From Eutrigla gurnardus (Eukaryota; Chordata; Actinopteri; Perciformes; Triglidae): DNA of 64,000 bases. Below, piece after piece: positions 28,601 through 38,191 of this stretch. Within the stretch, counting starts at the first letter, position 1, and every line of letters starts with the position of its first letter. The notes beneath the pieces are model-generated. The model saw nothing but the letters and a program-made list of their open reading frames with translations. It did no database searches and had not been told where the DNA came from. The translations under genes and the position numbers were made by a program. The stretch is from NCBI GenBank assembly GCA_963514095.1, contig OY741276.1, positions 9,807,907 to 9,871,906 of the forward strand. Reading direction: 5' to 3'.

Positions 28601-28801
28601 AAAAAGTTCCCACTCACCAATAATCACAGCAGCGATGGTTAAGAGCACAAAGGCATTCCCAATGAAGAATCCTTTCACATCATCCTTCGAGATGTTTTCC
28701 ACTCTCTTCTTGGCCAGCAGCGATCGGGACTGGATCCCGGCCCGGATCTGTTGGAGACCACTCCGGGTCCTTTGTGGATTCTCCCCGTTGCTCCGAGTCA
28801 T
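17944..28801 (-). CDS. slc1a3: Excitatory amino acid transporter 1 (EAAT1/GLAST)
   Basis: Plasma-membrane Na+/K+-coupled glutamate/aspartate uptake carrier, typical of astroglia. Coding exons, 5' to 3': 28801-28618, 27692-27555, 22008-21804, 21676-21634, 20665-20397, 20327-20094, 20010-19816, 18955-18821, 18151-17944. They total 1,611 bases: 536 residues plus TAG (human about 542). The start MTRSNGENPQ parallels the mammalian SLC1A3 start and separates it from slc1a2 and slc1a6. Visible signatures: FALRPYKMSYREVKFFSFPG, the serine-rich hairpin (ALGTSS then SATLPITF) split across an exon junction, NMDGT at about 390-394, and TDDITLIIAVDWFLDRFR. Two N-glycosylation sequons (NDS, NGS) lie near 207 and 214. 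The C-terminus SETKM is the PDZ-ligand-like end of GLAST. The large intron 22,009-27,554 is rich in repeats. The a/b paralog is not resolved. Confidence 0.97.
19516..19603. repeat. (TG)44 microsatellite
   Basis: Pure TG run of 88 bases, the longest in the window, in the slc1a3 intron between the exons ending at 18955 and starting at 19816. Confidence 0.97.
20826..21235 (+). mobile_element. Possible solo LTR
   Basis: Starts TGTCATGCTCC, has a TATA-like GTATTTAAGC at about 21,014, and a poly(A)-like TATTAAAACC at about 21,171 followed by GAGCCTGAGCGCTGCACC, an arrangement seen in teleost Gypsy-type LTRs. It lies in slc1a3 intron 5. I could not find a convincing target duplication, so the ends are approximate. 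No internal gag/pol sequence is present. Confidence 0.5.
22838..22985. repeat. Dispersed teleost repeat fragment (AGGCAAGGCAATTTTATTTG)
   Basis: AGGCAAGGCAATTTTATTTG then TATAGCACC and an A-rich body is a very common teleost interspersed motif. A short reverse-orientation relative lies at about 43,620-43,684 in lmbrd2 (ending in TTGCCTTGCCTTGCC), and a weaker one may follow the AAT tract at 34,916. Family not assigned. Confidence 0.6.
23271..23343. repeat. (GT)n microsatellite, imperfect
   Basis: GT run with a few C and A interruptions in slc1a3 intron 3. Confidence 0.95.
25177..25562 (-). mobile_element. tRNA-derived SINE
   Basis: Read on the minus strand it starts with a Pol III A-box-like TGGTGTAGTGGGTAGC (25550-25535) and a perfect B box GGTTCGATTCC (25507-25497), continues through a body familiar from abundant teleost repeats (CTGTGTGGAGTTTGCATG and onward), and ends in an ATGG tandem tail. 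(AAT)n lies on both sides (25,159-25,176 and 25,563-25,645), so it either inserted in a microsatellite or seeded one. The family name is not certain (HE1/V-SINE-like, with an L2/Maui-type 3' end). Confidence 0.85.
25563..25645. repeat. (AAT)n microsatellite
   Basis: About 28 AAT units directly abutting the 5' end of the SINE at 25,177-25,562. Confidence 0.95.
25809..25884. repeat. (CA)n microsatellite, imperfect
   Basis: CA-rich run with ACGAACGC interruptions in slc1a3 intron 3. Confidence 0.9.
26470..26605. repeat. Degenerate minisatellite (AAAGAGACAC-type units)
   Basis: Irregular tandem units related to CTACAAAGAGACACAAAACA, a short-period repeat common in teleost introns. In slc1a3 intron 3. 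Its open frame (26,394-26,684) is an artefact of the repeat. Confidence 0.6.
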
Positions 28802-29480
28802 AGCTGCCGCTGGAATCTTCAGATCTGTTATCAACTCTGCAGGGACTTGAACTCCACTGTGATGCCGCCGAATGAAACCCGTTGCTCCCCTTCCTCTCTT
28901 CCACAGCTCCTCCTCGGTTCAAAGGCTTACAAGTGTCCTGGTTGGAAGGGGAGGGTATATTGCGAGAGTTAGCTTTTCAATATTTGAGCACAAAAAATAA
29001 GCAATGAAAGGTCGATAACCACTCACACACACACACTCCCACACACACACAGAGTTATCAGTGCTGTGTATCACTGTTTTGCTACACTCTGTAGGAACCA
29101 CCACTCAAAATAATACAATATAGCACATGCAAAGTGAATAAAGTGATACTCATTAAAGCCTCCAACTCTTCTGTCAATGAAATGCCGTATAAATGAGTCC
29201 AGAGCACGTGTTGCAGCCATAACAGTGAAGGCATGTGAACTTCCTCATACACACACATGCACACACGTGTGGTTATACTGTTACTGATTCACAGTTTCAC
29301 ACTCATGCACACACAGACGCAAACAGATACCGATCAGACATAACAAATAAAATGCTAAGATAAAAAGTTGTTTCTGTACCTTTAAACTTGAGCATTAAAT
29401 TCCTCTGGCAATCTCAGGGTTTTTTTCTGGGGGAAGATTTTTGGACTTAAAGCTTGATCAGCAGGGACAGAGGAGCTCTT
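28802..29480 (-). other. slc1a3: slc1a3 5' UTR: exon 2 leader and candidate first exon
   Basis: The start-codon exon extends back to an acceptor at 28938 (CCAACCAG|GACAC), so 28,802-28,937 is untranslated. The minus-strand leader has no AUG before the assigned start. A candidate non-coding exon ends at 29380 (TTTAAAG|GTACAG). Its upstream end is unknown. The flanking region 29,500-29,720 is purine-rich, without an obvious CpG island, consistent with a tissue-restricted promoter. Confidence 0.4.
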
Positions 29481-30890
29481 TGGCTGTGAGCTAGTTGGTG
29501 TGAGCAACCAGCAATGAAGAGAAAGAGGAGAAAAAAGAGGAGAGGGGAGGAGAAAGTAAAGGGAGGGGGGTGAAGGAATAAAAGAGCCAGTGAGAAAATG
29601 GAGGCGGCGCTATAGTAGAAGCGAAAACTAAGTTAGTCACTCATACAGTGTGGGCTTGTGGGGAGGTGAGGCGGGAACTTAAAAAGTGAAGTAATTCAGA
29701 GGGGGGAGGCGGGGATTCAGACAGAGGGGAGCTTGAGGAATAATGAGCTCTCTAAGCAGGAAAAAGAAAAAGGACCTTCTTGGGTTTTTTTCTGTCCCTT
29801 TCAGCCTTTCTTTCACATGTTTTTTTTCACGCTTGATAAGTTCAGGCTGATTGGAGATTCCTGTGGAGAGTCAGTCGACAGAGAAATAAAAGAAGTGGAT
29901 CAGCCATTCATACATTTATTTTGGCACGTCTCTAACAGACACACTCAATCAATCTGAATTTATTCACTTTTTTTTCACCATTTTAGTTCATTAAACATTT
30001 AGAGCAGACATGATAACCGCTGGTGTGTTTAGTGAAGCTAAACAGAGTGGGTAAATGTTTACCAAGTGCCAGTGGTGCAACTGGTGCTCTGCAACTTCAG
30101 CTTTGACACAAACAGTGACGCATGTTTTGAATCTGGAGGTTTTTTTTTTTTTGGCAAACCTCTACTACTTTGCTACGTGGACAGTCACCATTTAAATGTA
30201 ATGACTGCTTGAGCTTTAAACGCAGGGGCAGCAAAATACTTCCACCATGGACGATCCGGACACACGCAGGCTGACGACCTTTATTTAGTTTGGCAGAAAA
30301 ATGAAGGAATTCACAGTTTGGCATGTGCAATGTGATGCTGAGGGAGTGTAAGGAAACGTGCGTGTGTGTGTGTGTTTGTCTGTGAATGTGTCTGGAGAAA
30401 AGAAGTGGGGGAGAGAGTAAGAGTGAGCTGAAGGCATCCTTTCTGACTCACACCAAGGGAATCCATGTTTGGCAGAGATGTTGTGAGATGTTTCAGCTGT
30501 CAGTACACACACACACCCACACACACACACACGCGCTGTACTTCCTGCTTCATATGACCTCATTAAAATGATATAACCTCTAATTCAGGCATACGTCTTT
30601 TAAAACGAGTAGAAAGGAGAATCTTTTTCAGAATATGAGATGAGATGAGCGATGAGATAAAGTCAGCGCTGCTGTAATTCAAAGTGCTAAATATTTCAAT
30701 TCAGCAGCAATATATATATATATATTATAGAATGACTCCACAATAATCCCAAGAAGCTGTTATAAATTGCTCCTTCCCTTCTAGATATAAACAGTTGGTC
30801 GCAATACTTTGAAACAAGGAAGTTAGTAGGGCAGTACTCATGCTGTTGAATGCTGACAGTTGAAACCAGCACTTTAAGCCCGAAAACAAG

Positions 30891-30895
<5 letters not shown>

Positions 30896-30929
<34 letters not shown>
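30896..30929. repeat. (CA)n microsatellite
   Basis: Pure CA run upstream of slc1a3. Shorter CA/GT tracts also occur at about 29,023-29,052, 30,358-30,375 and 30,506-30,532. Confidence 0.9.
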
Positions 30930-30933
<4 letters not shown>

Positions 30934-33900
30934 GATCAAGATGTTCATAATCGGAGAGCAAATACTTTCAGACCGTAATCTATATTCATAATATAATAGA
31001 GTAATAGATAAAAGCACTAAGTTGTCTGTGAAATCAACAAACAGGCAATTACTGTCTGAGGAGTTTAGACTGAGTCACAGGCCTATTAGTGCTCAGACCT
31101 GCTATCATTGTCAGTGGCTGCAAGTCCCACACCAACACTGTTCTTAAGACATATTTAGACTCGGGTGAAAAGAGGATGATAGCCATGTTGGTCCAATCTG
31201 GTAACTCTATCACCATCAGAGTTATGTAATCGATGATGATGTTATAATAGATATGATATTTGATGCTGCTCAACTCCCTCAGAATAATAATCCCTTTGGT
31301 GTGGTGGAATCTGGAAAATCATTCAATTATAAATGACTTATAGACTGATTAAGAAAATACAGTATATCTTACAATGTTATTGAGAATATAACAATACTAA
31401 ACCAGCTGGAAAAACCTGGAGGTATCAGTAAAGAGGGAACAAGCAAGGAGATGGGTGGCCTGGATACAGGAGTTCAACAGGGCAGGACAACTCAGGCTGG
31501 TGGCCTGGGGAGTGACAGAAGGAGACCTCAGGTGGGGGGCTATAGGGCAGGAGAGACGGGCAGCAGACTAGCCAGAGGCACTGAAACCTGCTGGGACCAC
31601 ATTTGGCCAGTCTGTACTGGCATCGAGGGCACAAATGTATCACTGCGTCAGAACTGGTCAGAAAAACTTTACTACAAGCTGATTTTCTAATTAACAGGCT
31701 TACAGGTACGGGCGGCAGAAAAATCAATGATTGAACCATGAAATGTGAAGTGGTGAACTTGTGGGAGTCAGTTGATCGGGACGGTCCGGGGGGCTGGAAA
31801 ATCCCTCAGAAATGTTTGGGCCGGGCAGAATTGAGACGTGGCTGATGGCAGAGACATTTCCCCCATTTGCATGTGGAAACATGAACTGGCTCTTTCCATC
31901 AGCTGATGTAAAAGGGCTGACAATTCTGAACAAATAGTATGAAGGATAGTAACTGATATATCTCCTCTGTACCAATATCAGTTATTTTAATGTCAAACGC
32001 AAGAAGATTTGTCTTTCTTACGCATCTTTGGAAGGTGCGGTGAAAAACTAAACCAGATGATAGTTGTCCATTAACTTTTTCTATCCATAAATAATTTGGT
32101 CAGTGGACATTGGACTGCGTGTGGGTCTGAAATAACTGTTTGTTGATGTGATGTGACATATTAAATGCTTCACCACAGCCTTCAGGCCGAAAATGGAAAA
32201 TTTCCAGAAGAATACTGCAAAATCCTCCCTTGACAGTGTGTGTTTTATACTGACACTGACAAGAACAATTCCTGGCTTTTCTTTTAAATCTCGACTCATC
32301 TGGAAAGCTTTAAATCAGCGCCCCACCGTTCTTCCCAGCCGTGACCCGCGTGGCATCCGTCGCACAGCTATCCCAACAAGCAACAACAGACAACAGCCCC
32401 CTTTGTCTCGCTGTCCCAGAACAAAGCCAGGGATCAGCTGATGGGGTCAGCTGAAGAGCAGAACCTGTAAATTGAAGAAAAGAAAAAGAGACGTCCAGCA
32501 GTAAAAAACGCACAGAAACGACTCAGAAACAGGTGAATGTGACACATCGCCATGGAGGCTGGGCAGAAGAATGTGTCGCCTTTGGACTGTGTTTGTGTGT
32601 ACACTTCACGCGCTCAACACATTGTGAGGACAAAGATCGTTGTGCGTCATGGGGACCCAAAAAAGCAGTCAGTCCACACAAGGTTAAAGTCTTCTGCGAT
32701 CAATAATGTATTTTGCTTATTGTGTGACATCAGAAGTTCTCATTCTCTTGCTGAGATGAGATGATTGATACCTCTCTTGTGTTGTGAATGAAGATCCTGT
32801 AATATTGATTATTAAAAAAGAACTACTTATCGTGGAAAAAACATATGGGACACTATTTAATATTTTGTGAATCATTGCAATTTCTCACTATTCATTGATG
32901 CATTTGTTAAAGGCCACAGGGATTATTATAATATATTATATAAGTTTCTTTCTGTCTGAAATAAAACACATTTTCTCCATGTTTTACTGCATCATTTTCC
33001 TTCTCACCCATCCTAGCACACATCAAACAATGTCTCTGCTCTTGCATAAGAATTTGCGAGTTAAAGAGATTGCAGGGCCTCAACTACTTCAGTTAGAAGG
33101 CTGTTAAATAGATTAGAGGAGGAATGCGGAACAAAATAGGTTTCTGTCTGTTTTTCCATCCCGATGTGACAATCTGTTCATTCATCTTTATCCATATAGG
33201 AGTCGTTAATGGGATCACATGTTTGAATTCACTGTAAAGAAACCAGAAAGATGACAACAAGGACTTTTGTTTGTTTAAGCCTCTCTTAAAAACCAAATAG
33301 CGATCGCCAGTTGCTGACCATCCCTCATCAAAAAATTACACAAACATTTGACGAGTGATAGTTTTTCATCATCTCTTTAACTGCTTTTGTACTTTTACTA
33401 CAATTAATTATGTCATTGCCATCCTACTATATATTTACACCCAAAATACACACAGGTCGTATCCTCAATTTCAGCACCACCGAGTGTGTGCAACTCTAGC
33501 TGGCCTGGGCTGCTCTACCAGGCCAGTCGTTTTAGATGGGAGTGGTCCGCTCCCAGGGGAGGGATGTATCCAGGACAGGTTATAAGATCTGCAGTCTACA
33601 GTGGCCCTCCGGGGACACGCAGAACTGGGGCCACATTGTTCCCCTGCATCATTGTGCACGAGGCTTTCCCATGGATCAAATGTTGCAGACTTCAAACCCA
33701 GGGGTCTCAGCGCACTCGTAGCTGCTCTTCAATAGGCACGATGGGAGAAGAGGCTGTTCACACACACCGTTTCTCAATGATCTGAATGAGGCCACACTGG
33801 ACGTCGTCCCGGTGGCTCGACGTCTGGAGGTGGAGAAGGCGGGGTGTAGAAGAGGAGACGCTATAGACAGATGGATAAGAACAACTTGGGCTGCACTCTG

Positions 33901-34852
33901 AGGAGAAAGATAGTGAGTCAAGGCAGTGGAATAGAGGAAGTCTAGACACTCAGTAACAGTAGCAGACTTAGTGCCAACATCTCCTAGAACAATTTATTTT
34001 GGATGAAATGAAATCTAAACACCAGGATATTTTTCTCTACAGCGTGACGTATTGAAGACCAACTGTTGCATGATAGGGCATCTATAAAGACACCAGTGTG
34101 ACATCAGACCTACATCTCAACATTCCTGGTTATCCTTAACATGTTCTAAAGCTTAAAAGGAGTCCAATATTGTCTTTTAACTATTTTTTGCCTGTTTGTT
34201 CTCAATTTAACAGGCACATCTCTGGATAATAGGAATCTCCTCATTCTTCTACATGTTAATTGGTTAATATAGGACCTAGAATATCTGATTGCCTTTCCAG
34301 GTGTCATTTGCCTTAATCATGTTCACCTGTCTGTGTCTTTGCTGTCATTGATATTTGTTGATTTCTCACCACAGCATCCAATTAGCATTGATTCTTAGAC
34401 AGAATGAGGCTTCGGTAGGAAAAAGGGTTTGAGTTTCCAAAATAATCGGTGCCCCCTGATGCCAAGGGGAGTGACCAGAAACCTGACCGAGACATGGGCC
34501 TGAGGCTCTCATAGATCTAAACATGAAACCCTTTTTGTATCATAAACAACTGGCCAAAGAAACCCATCTTTGTGAAAATGAAAGATAAAAGTGATTAATG
34601 AGGATAGAATAAAAAAAGGGGGACAATAGCATGAAGGACAGATGGCTATTATCTCACCGTATCACGTTTTCAGTCTCTCTTCTGAGCTGTTTGGGTTTGA
34701 ACTTGAAAATGTTACTTTTTGCCGTATTAAAGTAAAGGTCATTGTGGCCTGTTCTTTACCTCCATCTAGTGGTGAAATGTAATAATAATTATAATAGGAA
34801 AAGAAAACATTGTATCCAGTGCAGGCATTCAGTCATACAGTTTACCTATCAG

Positions 34853-34854
<2 letters not shown>

Positions 34855-34915
<61 letters not shown>
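34855..34915. repeat. (AAT)n microsatellite
   Basis: About 20 AAT units in the slc1a3-lmbrd2 spacer, followed by ATTCATATAGCGCTTTTTTG, which looks like the end of a dispersed repeat. Confidence 0.95.
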
Positions 34916-34916
<1 letters not shown>

Positions 34917-36524
34917 TCATATAGCGCTTTTTTGGGTACTCAGCAACACTTTAACATTATTTATGGTAATTTGAACAGAAGAAATATCAAAAACAGGGCT
35001 GGATCAAATGAACAGAATGGCCCTCACTGCGTTCACACCCATTTAAACGGAGACTACATTTCCCAGTATGTGTCTGTCGTCCACCTGTCTGTCTGTGTGC
35101 TAGGTGAGAGAAGTGAGGAGTTTTGTGATCCAAAGAGATTAAGAAAAAGCTTAACTCAGAACCGAAACCGAGTAACAATCTGAGAAAACAGGATCAAATA
35201 TATACTTTCCAATAAACGAGGGAATCATTCTCAATCACACAGGTTTACCAAAGAGAATACTGAGGATATAATTATGGTCTGAATGGTCACACAGCTTATT
35301 TCACTAATCCAAGAGAGAGAGCGAGGGGTTAAAGTGAGGATGTAGGTTGACAGATGGCATCACTAAGCACCTGCCAATGCAGCCAGGTTTTATCTGCCCT
35401 GTAGCTGTCTGGCTCCGCAGAAACAAGACGGAGGCAAAGCGACACAGAAACGGAGAGGAGTAATGTGACAGAGCAGCGTGGTAACTTAACGACTGCTGAT
35501 CTATAGATCAGTGATCACTGAGCTTGAGTAAACTGATATACGAACCAGATGGAGTTGATGGACAGTCTTCAAGACGACTGGCCGGAGTCTCTGGACATTT
35601 TCGGCTCAGTTTGGTTGGATGCACTTGGTGTGTCCAGAGTGGTTGGCGACTGGTCCGTCTGTCTGAATCTCGTAGAACATCTTTGTCTGGACCTGATGAG
35701 CCAGATGGACATTTTACTGGAGCACCGAGCTGTTTGCTTCAATGTGCTGGGACCTCTGTACGCTGAAGACCCATATTGGTGGATGTTCCTAAACAACTGA
35801 AATGGATTGAAGATGTTTTTTCTCTTCATTTGTTCTTTTTATTCCCAAATGTGGCTGGTTGGAAAGCAATTAGATCACATGGAAAATCCAAAGCTTGGTG
35901 ACAGCACTGGTACTGGCCTCCCGTTTTGATTATTTGAAGGAAAATGTCAACTAAAACTTGTGGAAGTAATTTGAAATGATGTTTAATATTGAACAACATT
36001 GATTTAGTAGTGAGCGATGAGTGTACACGATCTCATCGTATAAAAAGTGTTTGGTTTCTCATCACTGAATGTTCATCCAACACGACCGAAGCAGAACTTC
36101 CTCAAGTCTTTAAAACAGTCATCTTTAAAGATTCATGCTTTTTTAGTGACAACTGGAAGCAAATCAATTCAGCTTTTTATCTAGAATACAATTTGGGGAT
36201 CACTACAGGATGCAATGTGTAGTATGTAAGTTTAATGTGTGAATCAGGTCGAACCATAAAGCACTGATGCACATCTGAAAAACTTTCTGCATAATTGTGT
36301 GGTGTCTCAATTCAATGTGAGTGAGTCTGAATGAGATGAGAAATCTAACAGTGTTTTGCATCATTGGAATACAATTTCTTGTGATAAAATCTACCAAAAA
36401 AAAAAAAGCTTTATCGCTATAATTGGCTACCAAATGTATCTTAATCCTTCTACAATCTACACACAATATAATTTCACTATTTATTAGAAACATTTTCCTT
36501 CCTTCTATCTACACAATTGTATGT

Positions 36525-37004
36525 TACGACGGCGTATTAGGGCCAAGTATGAAAAAAAAAAAAAAAAAAGTTACGGACCCGGGGGAGGGGGGTAATATTT
36601 CAAGAAAAATGTCGCAGATTTATGAGATTAAAGTGGCAAATTTACGAGAAAACAAAGTCGCAGATTTACGAGTTTACCATCAACAGCCATGACCCTAAGG
36701 ACCTTAGCAAAGCGTTGTCACACGTTGGGATGGATTAATTAGAAAGATAAAAGCGGCATAGCTAGCATATGGAGGTTAGCTAGCATAAATATGGTTGTTA
36801 GCATCGGCGTCTGTGGTTGTGTTGAGGTTACTTTTTAAACTCGTAAATCTGCGACTTTTTCTCGTAAATTTGCCATTTTTAAATTCGTACATCTGCGAGT
36901 TTTTTCTCGTAAATTTGCCACTTTAATCTCATAAATCTGCGTCATTTTTCTCGAAATATTACCCCCCTCCATCATTTTTTTTTTTATATATATACGCCGT
37001 CGTA
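36525..37004. mobile_element. 480-bp non-autonomous inverted-repeat DNA transposon
   Basis: The ends are perfect 12-bp inverted repeats TACGACGGCGTA (36525-36536 and, reversed, 36993-37004). They are flanked by a 6-bp direct duplication GTATGT (36519-36524 and 37005-37010), a good target-site duplication. Both arms carry tandem, diverged copies of a unit like CGCAGATTTACGAG, in opposite orientation, so the whole element could fold into a long hairpin. There is no transposase frame. The 6-bp duplication excludes hAT (8), Tc1/mariner (TA) and piggyBac (TTAA); I cannot name the superfamily. It sits within about 200 bp of the lmbrd2 first exon. Confidence 0.85.
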
Positions 37005-37039
37005 GTATGTGAATCAAAATAAAGCACAAACATTCGTAC

Positions 37040-37316
37040 TTAGCTGTTCAAACGCCCGTTACTGTGTCACATGACCTGTTTTCCAGTGGGGGTCTCAACG
37101 GCTGGTTTCCTGTTTGAGAGACGCCATTGCTCGCCTACGTTACCCAGAACCCCTCGCTGCGCCGGAGAGCGCACATGCCGTGTGGCTGTATTACGTAATG
37201 TAGTTTCAAAGGTTGTGTACATTTGTCGGACTTGACGTCCAAGGAACACGATGTGACGGCAGATTCAGACAGTCCGCCGCTTTACAAGCTTCAGCCTGAG
37301 GGAATAAACTCTGAAG
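37040..37316 (+). promoter_or_regulatory. lmbrd2: lmbrd2 promoter and non-coding first exon
   Basis: CpG-rich sequence ending in a strong donor (CTGAAG|GTAAGA) at 37316/37317. Coding exon 2 has its acceptor at 38148 (TTTTCAG|TGTGTC). 37,136-37,156 (CCTACGTTACCCAGAACCC) is close to the ZNF143/THAP11 site consensus, and TTACGTAA lies at about 37,192. The start of transcription is not determined. Confidence 0.55.
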
Positions 37317-38157
37317 GTAAGAATCACTTCCTCTTGGTTAATGTAGTCCAATGACGGACTGTCTGTCCACCGAGTGGACGTTGACTGACGGCCACAGCGC
37401 GCCGTGTAGCCCGGTCCTGCTTTGTTGTTGGAGGTAAACACGAGCACAGCGATGACAGAAAGCGGCCAACACAATCCAACGTGACTGCAACCGATAGATC
37501 CTTTTAGATGATGTAGTCCAACAGGCTGACACGTAGCCGACAATAATACCGAACCGCACCTCTTATTCAAACACCACGTTTGGTATCTTATCACGTCAAA
37601 TTACAGGATGTTAAAGTGTACCTCTGGCTACCCACATTATTTTGTAATTTATATTTTTATGGAGGATTTAAAAACATGCTGGTGGATGTACATGTCTGAT
37701 AAATCTGATTCACATCCATTCATTTCTTATGAAAAAACATTAGCTCTGGGTTAGTTGATGGCACAGTTACACAAATGGAAATTCAAAAATCTTCCCCTAC
37801 ATCACCTCATGGGGTCACTTTCTACAGACATTAGTGAAAATTGCAACAGTAGAATAGATATCGATAGGCTATAATAAGGTTTCCAAACAGGGGAGCATTA
37901 TTTTCAAAATTCTAAGGGGCTAGAACATGAAAAAGCACGGGATGCATGGGAATGGGAATTTTTCTACACCATACATATTCTGTCATCTCTTTAATTTTTA
38001 TATTTAGTTAGCTTAGTTTTTCTCATTTCTTTCCTTTCCCACTGATGTATCATGTCGACTATGCGTTGTGCTCCAAGTGTTCAGGTGTTTCACCCAGCCA
38101 TATAAGAGCTGATATCTAATCCGTGTTCATCTCTTTCTCCCTTTTCAGTGTGTCATC

Positions 38158-38169
38158 ATGACTTTGTGA
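38158..38169 (+). other. lmbrd2: Short upstream open reading frame in lmbrd2 leader
   Basis: ATG ACT TTG TGA in exon 2, three codons plus stop, ending 22 bases before the main ATG at 38192. It is inside the inferred mature leader, so ribosomes would meet it first. The context around its ATG (TCATCATGA) has A at -3 only if counted loosely; strength is uncertain. Confidence 0.6.
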
Positions 38170-38191
38170 CATCTCTCTGATCAGTATCAGG

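Larger units (their letters stand above)
29480..36518. other. slc1a3-lmbrd2 spacer, no gene supported
   Basis: About 7 kb between two divergent genes. It holds (CA)n at about 30,896-30,929, (AAT)n at 34,855-34,915 followed by a repeat-like ATATAGCGCTTTT segment, a perfect 8-bp-stem hairpin at 33,501-33,525, and an isolated ZNF143-type motif at 35,053. An 83-codon frame at 35,549-35,800 is the only frame that looks mildly protein-like. I see no exons of ranbp3l, nadk2 or skp2, which lie between the orthologues in humans. Confidence 0.6.

Noticed and set aside
33501..33525. Perfect hairpin TGGCCTGG...CCAGGCCA as a possible microRNA or terminator
   Set aside because: An 8-bp stem is far too short for a microRNA precursor and such terminators do not apply in a vertebrate genome.
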